Source of the DNA: Allofournierella sp.
Lineage (GTDB): Bacteria > Bacillota > Clostridia > Oscillospirales > Ruminococcaceae
DNA length: 64,000 nt
Direction of reading: 5' to 3'
Assembly: GCA_020025635.1 (NCBI GenBank)
Contig: JAHHRU010000006.1
Coordinates: 57,057 to 121,056, forward strand
Below, one piece after another: positions 25,718-34,933 of this stretch (the stretch's first letter is position 1; the number at the start of each line of letters is the position of its first letter). The notes beneath the pieces are model-generated. The model was not told the DNA's origin, made no database searches, and worked only from the letters and a program-made list of their open reading frames with translations. The position numbers and the translations under genes were made by a program.

Positions 25718-26242
25718 TTACTCCTCCACCGTCAGCCGGTTCGATACCGCCCGCACCGCATAAAGCGCCAGCGGCGAAAGCGCTGCCGTGAACACCACCG
25801 TGGGCAGGGCCACGCTCCAAAAGCGCAGGGCCCTTTCCACATAACCGGGCATCAGGTAATAAAACAGGAAATCCACCCCCACCACCAAAAAGCAGGCCGC
25901 CGCATTCACCAGCACAAAGTTGGTGGCATTGCCCCGCAGATAAAGCTGAACCAGGATGGACACGAAAAAGCAGATCACCAGCAGCCCCAGCGCCAGCAGG
26001 CCCGACACCCGCCCGGAGGTGAAATCCCACAAAAGGCCGCCCAGTGCGCCGAACAGCGCACCGGCAAACTCGCCCTCATAGGTTGCCACCGCAAGGCAGA
26101 GCGGCAGGATGAAGATGGGGCGCATACTGCCCAAGACCAAAAATCCGGGAACGGTCTGCAAAGTGGCTGCCACCATAAGCAGCAGGAAATACACGGTCCA
26201 CTTGGCCGTGAGGATCCATTTACGTCTGCGCAGCGAGGTCAT
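25718..26242 (-). CDS. mreD: Rod-shape protein MreD
   Basis: A 174-residue membrane protein with about five hydrophobic segments (WTVYFLLLMVAATLQTV, IFILPLCLAVATYEGEFAGALFGALGGLLWDF, a further helix pair, then the C-terminal ALPTVVFTAALSPLALYAVRAV). The YEGEFAGALFGALGGLLWDF segment is typical of MreD. Its position between mreC and pbp2 makes the call firm. Confidence 0.92.
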   Translation of the reverse strand: MTSLRRRKWILTAKWTVYFLLLMVAATLQTVPGFLVLGSMRPIFILPLCLAVATYEGEFAGALFGALGGLLWDFTSGRVSGLLALGLLVICFFVSILVQLYLRGNATNFVLVNAAACFLVVGVDFLFYYLMPGYVERALRFWSVALPTVVFTAALSPLALYAVRAVSNRLTVEE

Positions 26243-26261
26243 GGGCCGTTTTCCCTCTCTT

Positions 26262-27092
26262 TCATTTACTGGTCATGATATAAACGTACTTGATGTTGTT
26301 GATATCGGCGCCCGGCTCCACCACCGCAATGGCGGATTTGCCGCTTGATTCCGGCAGCAGCTGGCTGATGGCACCCACCCGGATATCCGGCGGGAATTCG
26401 CCGCCAAGGCCGGTGGTGATGACCTCATCGCCCACCACAGCCAACGTATCCCGGGAGACGTTTTCCAGGATGCACAGGCCGTCCGGCGCATATTCCGAGC
26501 TGCCGTTCAGGTTGCCGCTGTCACGGGTGCGGCTGATGGCGCAGGCCGTGTAGGAGCCCGGCTGCAGAATGGTCATGACCCGGCTGGAATTGATTCCGGC
26601 TTCCTGCACCCGGCCCACAAGATAGCCCCGGTCGCTGACCACCACATCGTTTTTGTTCACCCCCTGGGCCGTGCCCTTGTCGATGGTGAAGCTGCCGAAC
26701 TGGGCCAGCGGGTCCCGGCCGATCACAAAGGCCTCTGCATAGGCGTATTCCGGGTTTTCCTCCATGATGTTGGCCATGCCCTGAAGGGCCTTGAGCTGGA
26801 TCTTCATTTTGTCGTAATCCACCAGCTGCTCCCGCAGGCGGGTATTTTCCTCGGCCAGGCGCTCGTTTTCTTCCAAAATGGAATCGATCCGAACATATTT
26901 GTCCAAAAGGCCCTCCACACCGCCTTCCATCAGGCGGGCGGCCTTCTGGAACGGCATCAGCACAGCGCCCAAAATCTCCTGCGGGGCACTGTTCAGCCGG
27001 TTGTTTGCGCCTGCCCAGGCCATCATGCCGGCCAAAAGCACAGCCACAGCCAGCAGGATCTTAAATTTTTTGGTGTAGAAAAAATCTTTCAA
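26262..27092 (-). CDS. mreC: Rod-shape protein MreC
   Basis: A 276-residue single-pass membrane protein: N-terminal helix (about 10-28), a coiled coil (about 65-110; LEENERLAEENTRLREQL), and the two-beta-barrel MreC domain with VIGRDPLAQFGSFTIDKGTAQGV, VVSDRGYLVGRV, and VITTGLGGEFPPDIRVG. It scaffolds PBP2 at the membrane. It lies 19 bp upstream of mreD and is separated from mreB by a hairpin. Confidence 0.95.
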   Translation of the reverse strand: MKDFFYTKKFKILLAVAVLLAGMMAWAGANNRLNSAPQEILGAVLMPFQKAARLMEGGVEGLLDKYVRIDSILEENERLAEENTRLREQLVDYDKMKIQLKALQGMANIMEENPEYAYAEAFVIGRDPLAQFGSFTIDKGTAQGVNKNDVVVSDRGYLVGRVQEAGINSSRVMTILQPGSYTACAISRTRDSGNLNGSSEYAPDGLCILENVSRDTLAVVGDEVITTGLGGEFPPDIRVGAISQLLPESSGKSAIAVVEPGADINNIKYVYIMTSK

Positions 27093-27123
27093 AAGGCTGT
27101 CCCTCCCGGTTGGCAGATGGTAA

Positions 27124-27157
27124 AAACAACAAGACGGGCGGCAGGACTGCCGCCCGT
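27124..27157 (-). terminator. Terminator-like hairpin between mreB and mreC
   Basis: A perfect 11-bp ACGGGCGGCAG / CTGCCGCCCGT inverted repeat (27134-27157). On the minus strand a T-rich run (CTTGTTGTTTTTA) follows. It probably attenuates transcription of mreCD-pbp2 relative to mreB. Confidence 0.85.
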
Positions 27158-27204
27158 ACAGTTTTTAAAAGGACGGGCTTATTTTACCCGTTTTTTGCGG
27201 CTGC

Positions 27205-28218
<1,014 letters not shown>

Positions 28219-28319
28219 GTTCGTTCCTCTCCTTCTTGCGCCTTGCCCGGCGCTTTTGCAAGCCAATGTATCTGAAACCGCCGGCATTTTCCGGCTTTTA
28301 TGCAGAATCACACAGATAT

Positions 28320-28348
28320 ATTATAGCCAAAGCGCTGCGCCTTGCCAA
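28320..28348 (-). promoter_or_regulatory. Promoter for mreB
   Basis: Minus-strand TTGGCA (28343-28348), 17-bp spacer, TATAAT (28320-28325), in the maf-mreB gap. Confidence 0.82.
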
Positions 28349-28372
28349 CGCCGGCGGGCAAGAATTTGCAAA

Positions 28373-28927
28373 TTATTCAAAATTTTTAAGCATCCGGGCC
28401 ACTTGCGACACCGGGAAGCCCACCACATTGTAGTAGCAGCCCTCGATGCCCTGGCAGAAAAGGGCGGCCTTGCCCTGAATTCCGTAGCCGCCTGCCTTAT
28501 CGTATGGCTCATCGGTGGAAATATATTCCTCGATCTCCTGTGGGCTGAGCGGGAAGAACCGCACCCGTGTGGAGACCACAGCCAGCTCTTCGTGGGCACC
28601 CTTGCGGATACACACCCCGGTGTGGACCCAGTGATCCGCACCCGAAAGCGCGGTGAGCATCCGGCGGGCATCGGCCTTGTCTTTGGGCTTGCCGAACACC
28701 TGGCCCTCAAAATCCACAACGGTATCGCAGCCGATCACCAGATCCTCCGGGTGTTTTTCTGAGACCCAGCGGCATTTTCCCCGGGCCAGCGCCTGGGCAA
28801 GCTCTGCGGGGCTTTCGGCGGTAAGGCCGCTTTCGTCAAAGCCGCTGGGCAGCACGGTGAACTCTGGCCGGATCATGGCCAGCAGCTCTTTCCGGCGAGG
28901 GCTTGCGGAAGCAAGTATCATTGACAT
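28373..28927 (-). CDS. maf: Maf-like nucleotide pyrophosphatase
   Basis: A 184-residue house-cleaning NTPase that hydrolyses non-canonical or modified nucleotides such as dTTP/UTP. Motifs: ILASASPRRKELL at the N-terminus, VIGCDTVVDFEGQVFGKPKDKADA with the catalytic Asp, HWVHTGVCI, and DKAGGYGIQGKAALF. It sits immediately before mreB as in many Firmicutes, where it was first noted as a septation effect gene. AGGGAG precedes the ATG at 28927. Confidence 0.95.
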   Translation of the reverse strand: MSMILASASPRRKELLAMIRPEFTVLPSGFDESGLTAESPAELAQALARGKCRWVSEKHPEDLVIGCDTVVDFEGQVFGKPKDKADARRMLTALSGADHWVHTGVCIRKGAHEELAVVSTRVRFFPLSPQEIEEYISTDEPYDKAGGYGIQGKAALFCQGIEGCYYNVVGFPVSQVARMLKNFE

Positions 28928-28962
28928 AACGTTTGAACTCCCTTGTTTATTTCACACACCTG

Positions 28963-29208
28963 TTAAATATGGGTGCGGTTGTACAGAAAGATCGCCAGGC
29001 TGATGGTGATGATCTGCGCCACACTGATGCCCATGGTGCAGTTCAGATCCAGGTTGATGACCGAGAGATCCAGCACCGGGTGAAAGCTGATGCTTCTGGC
29101 AAAGGCCAGCCAGCTGATGCCCGGCACACCGGATGCCACGCTGGCGATCAGCGCCCCCAGCACGATGCCGGACAGGATGAAAAAGCACAAAAGCAGGGTA
29201 CGTTTCAT
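28963..29208 (-). CDS. DUF4321 small membrane protein
   Basis: An 81-residue protein with two hydrophobic segments (about 4-28 and 60-77) separated by PGISWLAFARSISFHPVLDLSVINLDLNC, the pattern of the DUF4321 family found next to maf/mreB in Clostridia. The role is unknown; the conserved position suggests a link to the elongasome. GGAGG lies upstream of the ATG. Confidence 0.78.
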   Translation of the reverse strand: MKRTLLLCFFILSGIVLGALIASVASGVPGISWLAFARSISFHPVLDLSVINLDLNCTMGISVAQIITISLAIFLYNRTHI

Positions 29209-29240
29209 AAAAATCCTCCAAAAAGTGGGTGGTATGCTTG

Positions 29241-29681
29241 TTACAGCCGGCCGGTGGAGCCAAATCCGCTGCTGCCCCGGCTGGTGTCATCCAGCTTGTC
29301 TGCCGGGGTGAACAGGGCCTGCGCCACCGGAACGAGCATCAGCTGGGCGACCCGCTCGCCGGGCTGGACGGTATAGGCTTCACCGCCCTGGTTCACAAGG
29401 CTCACCTGCAGTTCGCCCCGATAATCGGAATCGATGACCCCCACCCCGTTGCTTAAGGCAAGGCCGTGGCGGCAGGCAAGGCCGCTGCGGGCACAGATGA
29501 GCGCCACCCATTCCGGCCCGGGCAGCTGGATGGCAACGCCGGTGGGAATGGCGGCCCGCTCGCCCGGCGCAAGCCGCAAAGGCGCATCCAGCACCGCATG
29601 AAGGTCGGCCGCCGCCGAACCGGCGGTGGCATAAGCGGGCACCTGCGCGCCCGGGCGGGTCAAGGTGAATTTCACTTCCAT
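29241..29681 (-). CDS. dut: dUTP diphosphatase
   Basis: A 146-residue trimeric dUTPase (dUTP to dUMP + PPi). Motif 1 AGSAAADLHA, motif 2 RSGLACRHGL, motif 3 NGVGVIDSDYRGEL with the uracil-binding loop and catalytic Asp, motif 4 GERVAQLMLVPV, motif 5 RGSSGFGSTG at the C-terminus. All five are intact. It lies between the U32 gene and DUF4321 on the same strand. Confidence 0.96.
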   Translation of the reverse strand: MEVKFTLTRPGAQVPAYATAGSAAADLHAVLDAPLRLAPGERAAIPTGVAIQLPGPEWVALICARSGLACRHGLALSNGVGVIDSDYRGELQVSLVNQGGEAYTVQPGERVAQLMLVPVAQALFTPADKLDDTSRGSSGFGSTGRL

Positions 29682-29715
29682 ATCGCTCTTTGTTTCCTTT
29701 CGCTCACAACAGGGG

Positions 29716-31755
29716 TCACTGCACGTTTTTGTAGTAAAGGCCTCGGGTGAATTCCTCCGGCCAGGGCTGGCCGTTCAGCAGAAATTCCAGCGCGCGGGCA
29801 GCTTCTTCCCGGCTTTCGCCGGTGAAATAGGCAATGCCCGCATCCACCGGCATTTCCGAAAGGCGCTCGCCCATATAAAGGGGCACCGGGTTGTAGATCT
29901 GGCGCACACCGCCCGAGCAGCGCACCGGGAACCGGCGGCCCTTGCGGTCGGTCAGGGTGCCGCCCCGCTGTTTGCAGCGGGCGCAGTCGGTGACGTTCTG
30001 CAGCGGGCAGGCCCGGGTCATCATCAGCGGCATGTGGCCGTAGCACAAAGCCCAGGTGGCGGCATCCGGGGCGATCTTCGCCATTTCCGAAAGGGGCAGC
30101 TCCGGCAGCAGTGTCATGGCCTTAAGGCCCAGCTCCGCATATTCCCGTGCCGCCAGGGGGTTCGAGATGTTCAGCCCGAAGCCGCCGAAGAGGGGCAGGC
30201 CTTCCGCCAGCTCAAAATGGGCAATGTTCTGGCACAGATAGCCCTCAAAGCCCAGCTGGCGGGTGGCGGCGATCTGCGCTTTCACCCGCTCCTCCACCGC
30301 ACCGAACATGGCGCGGGGCAGTTCCAGAACAGTTTTTGCCCGCAGCTCCGGGGGCACTTTGCCGGCCTCGGCCAGCGGAAGGATGAGCCCGGAAAGCTTT
30401 TTCACAAAGGGCAGCGGCACCTGCTGCCAGCTTTCAAACCGTGCCCGGATGGGCAGGCGCTGGCAGGTGCCGTGGTGCTGCGCAGCCGGCAGCTGGGGGG
30501 CCGCAACCGGGATAGGGTGCAGCTTTTCCCGCTTTTTGAGCAGCATTTCCAGGGCGGATCTGCGCATTTCGTTCCACTCGCTGCCGGGCAGAAAGCCGGG
30601 GGTTCCCTCAAGGGCCAGCCTGCCCATTTCAAAGGGGGTGCCGCCGGTTTTGGACAATGCCCGCCGGATGGCTTCCTCCTGGGGTTTCTCGGCCGGGGCC
30701 GGCTCCGACTCGCTGTAAGCGGCGGCAAAATTGCCGTTTCGGTCACGGGCGGTGAGCTTGACCCCTTCCGGGTCGAACAGGACGGTGAAATCCACCGGCA
30801 CACGGGGCATTTCCCGGCGGTAAAGCTCCCGGATGGAGGGCATCACCGCACGGCTGGCGGCGGCATCCGCAGCGGTGCGCACGCCGAACATCCGGCCGTC
30901 GATCTTCCCCTCTATATAACCATTTGTAAATCCAGAACGTGAAAATACGTTTTGTAAAACCTTTTCGTCGTATTTTTCCCCGCAAAGGCTCTTGCGGCAG
31001 GCTGTGACCGCAGCGGCCACATATTCCGGCCCGCGCAGCCGGCCCTCGATCTTGGCGCTGGCCACCCCCGCTTCGGAAAGGCGGGGCAGCTCGGCCACCG
31101 CCGAAAGGTCCTTGAGGGAAAGGTGGGCGCTGCCGGAGCCATCCGCCGCAAAGGGCAGACGGCAGGGGCCGGCACAGCTTCCCCGGTTGCCGCTGCGCCC
31201 GCCCAGGAAAGCACTCATGTAGCACTGGCCCGAAACCGAAACACAGAGCGCACCGTGCACGAACACCTCGGTTTCGATGGGGGCCTTTTGGGTGATCTTT
31301 TCGATCTCCGCCATGGAAAGCTCACGGGCCAGCACCACCCGGCTGAAGCCCATTTGGGCCAGCTTCACCGCGCCCGCAAGGCTATGTACACTCATCTGGG
31401 TGGAGCCGTGCAGGGCAATGCCGGGGGCCGTTTCCCGGGCAAGGCGGGCCACCGCCAGGTCCTGCACGATCAGGGCGTCCGCACCCGCACCGGCAGCGAT
31501 TCGGATGGCCTCGGCGGCGGTTTCCAGCTCACCGGGCCAGATGGTGGTGTTCACGGCCACATATACCTTTACGCCCCGGGCATGGCAGAAGGGCACCGCC
31601 CATTCCAGCTGCCCGCGTGTAAAATTGCCCGCCGAACGGCGGGCACTCAGCTCTGTAAGCCCCAGGTAAACCGCATCGGCCCCGCTGAACACAGCGGCAC
31701 GCAGGGCGGCTTCGTCTCCGGCCGGGGCCAGGATCTCGGTGGGAATACGGGCCAT
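29716..31755 (-). CDS. U32-family peptidase-like protein (RlhA-type)
   Basis: A 679-residue protein. The N-terminal peptidase_U32 domain has EILAPAGDEAALRAAVFSGADAVYLGL, then VFVHGALCVSVSGQCYMSAFLGGRSGNRGSCAGPCRLPF, the U32 cysteine signature. A DUF3656-like middle domain follows, then a second U32-like half with CYGHMPLMMTRACPLQNVTDCARC. Members of this architecture (E. coli RlhA) hydroxylate 23S rRNA C2501; others act as collagenase-like proteins. The cysteines suggest a metal or iron-sulfur site. Its ATG overlaps the zapA TGA by 1 bp. Confidence 0.9.
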   Translation of the reverse strand: MARIPTEILAPAGDEAALRAAVFSGADAVYLGLTELSARRSAGNFTRGQLEWAVPFCHARGVKVYVAVNTTIWPGELETAAEAIRIAAGAGADALIVQDLAVARLARETAPGIALHGSTQMSVHSLAGAVKLAQMGFSRVVLARELSMAEIEKITQKAPIETEVFVHGALCVSVSGQCYMSAFLGGRSGNRGSCAGPCRLPFAADGSGSAHLSLKDLSAVAELPRLSEAGVASAKIEGRLRGPEYVAAAVTACRKSLCGEKYDEKVLQNVFSRSGFTNGYIEGKIDGRMFGVRTAADAAASRAVMPSIRELYRREMPRVPVDFTVLFDPEGVKLTARDRNGNFAAAYSESEPAPAEKPQEEAIRRALSKTGGTPFEMGRLALEGTPGFLPGSEWNEMRRSALEMLLKKREKLHPIPVAAPQLPAAQHHGTCQRLPIRARFESWQQVPLPFVKKLSGLILPLAEAGKVPPELRAKTVLELPRAMFGAVEERVKAQIAATRQLGFEGYLCQNIAHFELAEGLPLFGGFGLNISNPLAAREYAELGLKAMTLLPELPLSEMAKIAPDAATWALCYGHMPLMMTRACPLQNVTDCARCKQRGGTLTDRKGRRFPVRCSGGVRQIYNPVPLYMGERLSEMPVDAGIAYFTGESREEAARALEFLLNGQPWPEEFTRGLYYKNVQ

Positions 31756-32099
31756 CAGTGCTGGCCCTCCTTCAGGCGCTGCAGCTCAACGCGCAGGCGC
31801 TCCACCTCGCGGCGGGCATCCTCGGCCTCCATCTTGGCCTTGGCCGCATCCTCCAGATAGTCCTTGATCTGCGAGCGCATATTGTCGGTACCGGCATTGT
31901 TCTTTTCCAGCTGGTCCAGATAATCCAGGGCCACCAGGATGGCGCTGGAGGTCACGCTGGCGGTGCTGCTCTGGGCCATGATCTCGGCGATATCGGCATC
32001 CAGCCGCTGGGCAAGGCCCGTCACATACTCCTCACTGTCGGTGGTCAGCACCACATAATTGGAACCCGCGATGCTCAGTCTCACTTTGTTTGCAGGCAC
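31755..32099 (-). CDS. zapA: Cell-division protein ZapA
   Basis: A 114-residue protein: N-terminal ZapA domain (KVRLSIAGSNYVVLTTDSEEYVTGLAQRLDADIAEIM), then a long coiled coil to the C-terminus (about 65-110). It bundles FtsZ filaments at the division ring. The start is GTG 32099 with GTGAGG about 9 bases upstream; the extension to 32114 uses this ribosome site as codons. It is coupled to the U32 gene. Confidence 0.9.
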   Translation of the reverse strand: MPANKVRLSIAGSNYVVLTTDSEEYVTGLAQRLDADIAEIMAQSSTASVTSSAILVALDYLDQLEKNNAGTDNMRSQIKDYLEDAAKAKMEAEDARREVERLRVELQRLKEGQH

Positions 32100-32214
32100 G
32101 ATAAAAAACCTCACTTTCCATACTCTTCAAAATTCCGGCACACATGCCTAAAAGATACGCATTTTATGGGCAGCGGCCCCGTTTTTCGGGTTTCCGCAGA
32201 CGTTCCATAATATC

Positions 32215-32243
32215 ATTATAGTATAAATTGCATGCACATTAAA
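32215..32243 (-). promoter_or_regulatory. Promoter for zapA and the downstream block
   Basis: Minus-strand TTTAAT (32238-32243), 17-bp spacer, TATAAT (32215-32220). Confidence 0.6.
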
Positions 32244-32317
32244 CCCCATTTTTTTGAAAATAGGCTTTTCCCTGTGTTTTTTGGCCTGTACAGCCGCATA
32301 AAAAGCCCCTTTTTGCC

Positions 32318-32346
32318 TTGAATTCGCTATATAAAGTTGCTACAAT
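32318..32346 (+). promoter_or_regulatory. Promoter for glgP
   Basis: TTGAAT (32318-32323), 17-bp spacer, TACAAT (32341-32346). Confidence 0.75.
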
Positions 32347-32424
32347 TGGGTGTGTGCAGCTTTAGAACAGGGCCCGGGTCCTGTGCGCATTCAGCCGAAT
32401 ATCGAGATAGGGAGAGGAAACGCA

Positions 32425-34830
32425 TTGACTAAGTATACCAAACGTGAGTTCGAGAAGCTTTTTCTCGCAAGACTCAACGCCGAATACGGCGTCAGCCTGG
32501 ATGTGGCCAGCAATCAGCAGATCTACCGCGTTCTTGCACTGATCGTGCGCCAGATGATGAGCGACCAGCACAAGCGCTTTCAGAGCCGTGCTTACGGTAC
32601 CGGCGCAAAGCACGTTTATTACCTGTGCATGGAATTCCTGATGGGCCGCAGCCTGAAAACCAGCCTTTTCAACCTGGGCCTCAATGAGGCAGCCGAGGCG
32701 GTTCTGGCGGATGCCGGCATCAAGCTGGAGACCATTTACGATGAAGAGCCGGATGCGGGCCTGGGCAACGGCGGTCTGGGCCGGCTTGCCGCCTGCTATC
32801 TGGACGGTATGGCCACCACCGGCATCGCCGGCACCGGTTATTCCATCCTGTACGAATACGGCATCTTCAAGCAAAAGATCGTGGACGGCTGGCAGCAGGA
32901 AAAGGCCGACAACTGGCTGCCCGGCGGCCAGGTATGGCTCAAGAGCCACCCCGACCAGAGCATCGAGGTCAAGTTTGACGGCAGCATCGAAGAAAGCTGG
33001 GAAGGCTCCTTCCACCATGTGCTGCACAAAAACTACAACAGCGTCATCGCCGTTCCCAGCGATATGTATGTGCAGGGCTACGACGGAAAGGGTGTTGCCA
33101 AGCTGCGCCTGTGGCAGGCAAAGGCCCCCGATTTTGATATGAAGAGCTTCAACGCCGGCGAATATGGCAGCGCCATCAGCAAGAACGCCTCCGCCGAGCT
33201 GATCTCCAAGATCCTGTACCCCAACGACAACCATGTGGAGGGCAAGATCCTGCGCCTGCGCCAGCAGTATTTCCTGTCTGCCGCTTCCATCGGCGATATC
33301 TGCCAGAACCATCTGTCCCAGTACGGCAGCCTGGACAATCTGCCCGATATGGCAGCCATTCAGCTGAACGACACCCACCCGACCCTGGCCATCCCCGAGC
33401 TGATGCGCATTCTGCTGGATGATTGCGGCTACGGCTGGGAAAAGGCGTTCGACATCTGCCGGCGCACCTTTGCCTACACCAACCACACCGTTATGAGCGA
33501 GGCCCTGGAAAAGTGGAACATCGACATTTTCCGCATGACCCTGCCCCGCATTTACAGCATCATCGAAGAGATGAACCGCCGCTGCCGTGCGGATTTGGAA
33601 AAGGCCTTCCCCGGCGATGTGGGCAAGATCGACTATATGGCCCTGCTGGGCGGCAACGAGGTGCGCATGGCCAACATCTGCTGCTATGTGTGCCATTCCA
33701 TCAACGGTGTTTCCAAGCTGCACAGCGAGATCATCAAGGACGATGTGTTCCACGACTATTTCCTGTACAAGCCCGAGGCCTTCAAAAACGTGACCAACGG
33801 CATCGCTTACCGCCGCTGGCTTTTGGCCTCCAACCCGGAGCTGACAAAGCTTTTGTCCGCCACCATCGGCGACGGCTTCAAGCACGATGCCGCAAAGCTT
33901 GCAAAGCTCAACGATTTCAAGGATGACAAGAAGGTGCTGGAAGCCCTTGAAACGGTCAAGCAGAACAACAAGACCGTTTTTGCAAACCACCTGAAAAAGG
34001 TCACCGGCCAGGTCATCGACCCCGGCTCCATCTTTGACTGCCAGGTCAAGCGGATGCACGAGTATAAGCGCCAGCACCTGAACGCGCTGAACATCGCCGC
34101 CCAGTACCTGTATCTGAAAAACAACCCCAATGCCGAGTTCACCCCCAAGACCTATATCTTCGGCGCAAAGGCCGCTCCCGGCTACTACATGGCCAAGCAG
34201 ATGATCCGCCTGATCTGCAAGCTGGGCCAGCTGATCGACCAGGACCCCGCCGTGCGTGAAAAGCTTCAGGTGGTCTATCTGGAGGACTACAACGTCACCA
34301 TGTCCGAGCGGCTGATGCCCGCAAGCGAAGTGAGCGAGCAGATCAGCCTTGCCGGCACCGAGGCTTCCGGCACCGGCAACATGAAGTTCATGCTCAACGG
34401 CGCCATCACCCTGGGCACTCTGGACGGTGCCAACGTGGAGATCGCCGATGCCGCCGGTGAGGAAAACGAGGTCATCTTCGGCATGCGCACCCACGAGGTG
34501 AACGCCCTCAAGTCCATGGGCTATCATCCCAGCATGTTCATCAATCAGGATGACGTGGCCATGGAGGTGCTCAGTTTCCTGGAAAAGGGCTGGAACGGCG
34601 AAAACTTCCACGAGATCGTGAACAACCTGCGCACCAACGACCCCTACATGGTCATGGCCGATTTCAAGGATTACCGCCGCGCACAGGCCGACATCCAGAA
34701 GCTGTATGCCGACCGCACCCACTGGAACCAGATGAGTCTTGCCAACATCGCCAACAGCGGTGTGTTCAGCGCAGACCGTTCGGTCATTGATTACGCCAAC
34801 AACATCTGGCACGCAAACCCCGTAAAATAA
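32425..34830 (+). CDS. glgP: Glycogen/starch/maltodextrin phosphorylase
   Basis: An 801-residue GT35 phosphorylase releasing glucose-1-phosphate from alpha-1,4-glucan ends. Motifs: YYLCMEFLMGRSL, EEPDAGLGNGGLGRLAACYLDGMA, the 280s-like loop region, AIQLNDTHPTLAIPELMR, and the PLP site EASGTGNMKFMLNGAITLGTLDGANVEI with the Schiff-base Lys. The length is typical. The start is TTG at 32425, 7 bases after GGGAGAGG; an in-frame extension to 32350 lies in the untranslated leader. A terminator separates it from the GH13 gene. Confidence 0.96.
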   Translation: MTKYTKREFEKLFLARLNAEYGVSLDVASNQQIYRVLALIVRQMMSDQHKRFQSRAYGTGAKHVYYLCMEFLMGRSLKTSLFNLGLNEAAEAVLADAGIKLETIYDEEPDAGLGNGGLGRLAACYLDGMATTGIAGTGYSILYEYGIFKQKIVDGWQQEKADNWLPGGQVWLKSHPDQSIEVKFDGSIEESWEGSFHHVLHKNYNSVIAVPSDMYVQGYDGKGVAKLRLWQAKAPDFDMKSFNAGEYGSAISKNASAELISKILYPNDNHVEGKILRLRQQYFLSAASIGDICQNHLSQYGSLDNLPDMAAIQLNDTHPTLAIPELMRILLDDCGYGWEKAFDICRRTFAYTNHTVMSEALEKWNIDIFRMTLPRIYSIIEEMNRRCRADLEKAFPGDVGKIDYMALLGGNEVRMANICCYVCHSINGVSKLHSEIIKDDVFHDYFLYKPEAFKNVTNGIAYRRWLLASNPELTKLLSATIGDGFKHDAAKLAKLNDFKDDKKVLEALETVKQNNKTVFANHLKKVTGQVIDPGSIFDCQVKRMHEYKRQHLNALNIAAQYLYLKNNPNAEFTPKTYIFGAKAAPGYYMAKQMIRLICKLGQLIDQDPAVREKLQVVYLEDYNVTMSERLMPASEVSEQISLAGTEASGTGNMKFMLNGAITLGTLDGANVEIADAAGEENEVIFGMRTHEVNALKSMGYHPSMFINQDDVAMEVLSFLEKGWNGENFHEIVNNLRTNDPYMVMADFKDYRRAQADIQKLYADRTHWNQMSLANIANSGVFSADRSVIDYANNIWHANPVK

Positions 34831-34851
34831 GGGGTTCAAAGCAGAATTCCG

Positions 34852-34900
34852 CCCCCGGACAGGCTGTTTCATGCCGGCCGGGGGTCTTTTTCTGTTTTCT
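34852..34900 (+). terminator. Terminator of glgP
   Basis: CCCCCGG / CCGGGGG stem followed by TCTTTTTCTGTTTTCT. Confidence 0.8.
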
Positions 34901-34933
34901 GCATCACACCACAACGGTTAGGAGTTTTTCCCT

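Larger units (their letters stand above)
32115..32424. other. 310-bp divergent region between zapA and glgP
   Basis: It contains the leftward zapA promoter, the rightward glgP promoter and an 80-base glgP leader. No open frame with a ribosome site and no riboswitch fold is evident. Confidence 0.65.

Noticed and set aside
23551..25791. A 746-codon plus-strand open frame opposite pbp2
   Set aside because: Shadow of a transpeptidase gene with SxxK, SxN and KTG motifs.
32362..34914. An 850-codon open frame on the minus strand opposite glgP
   Set aside because: It mirrors glgP codon positions (high third-position GC keeps the antisense frame open), has no ribosome site and no recognisable domain.
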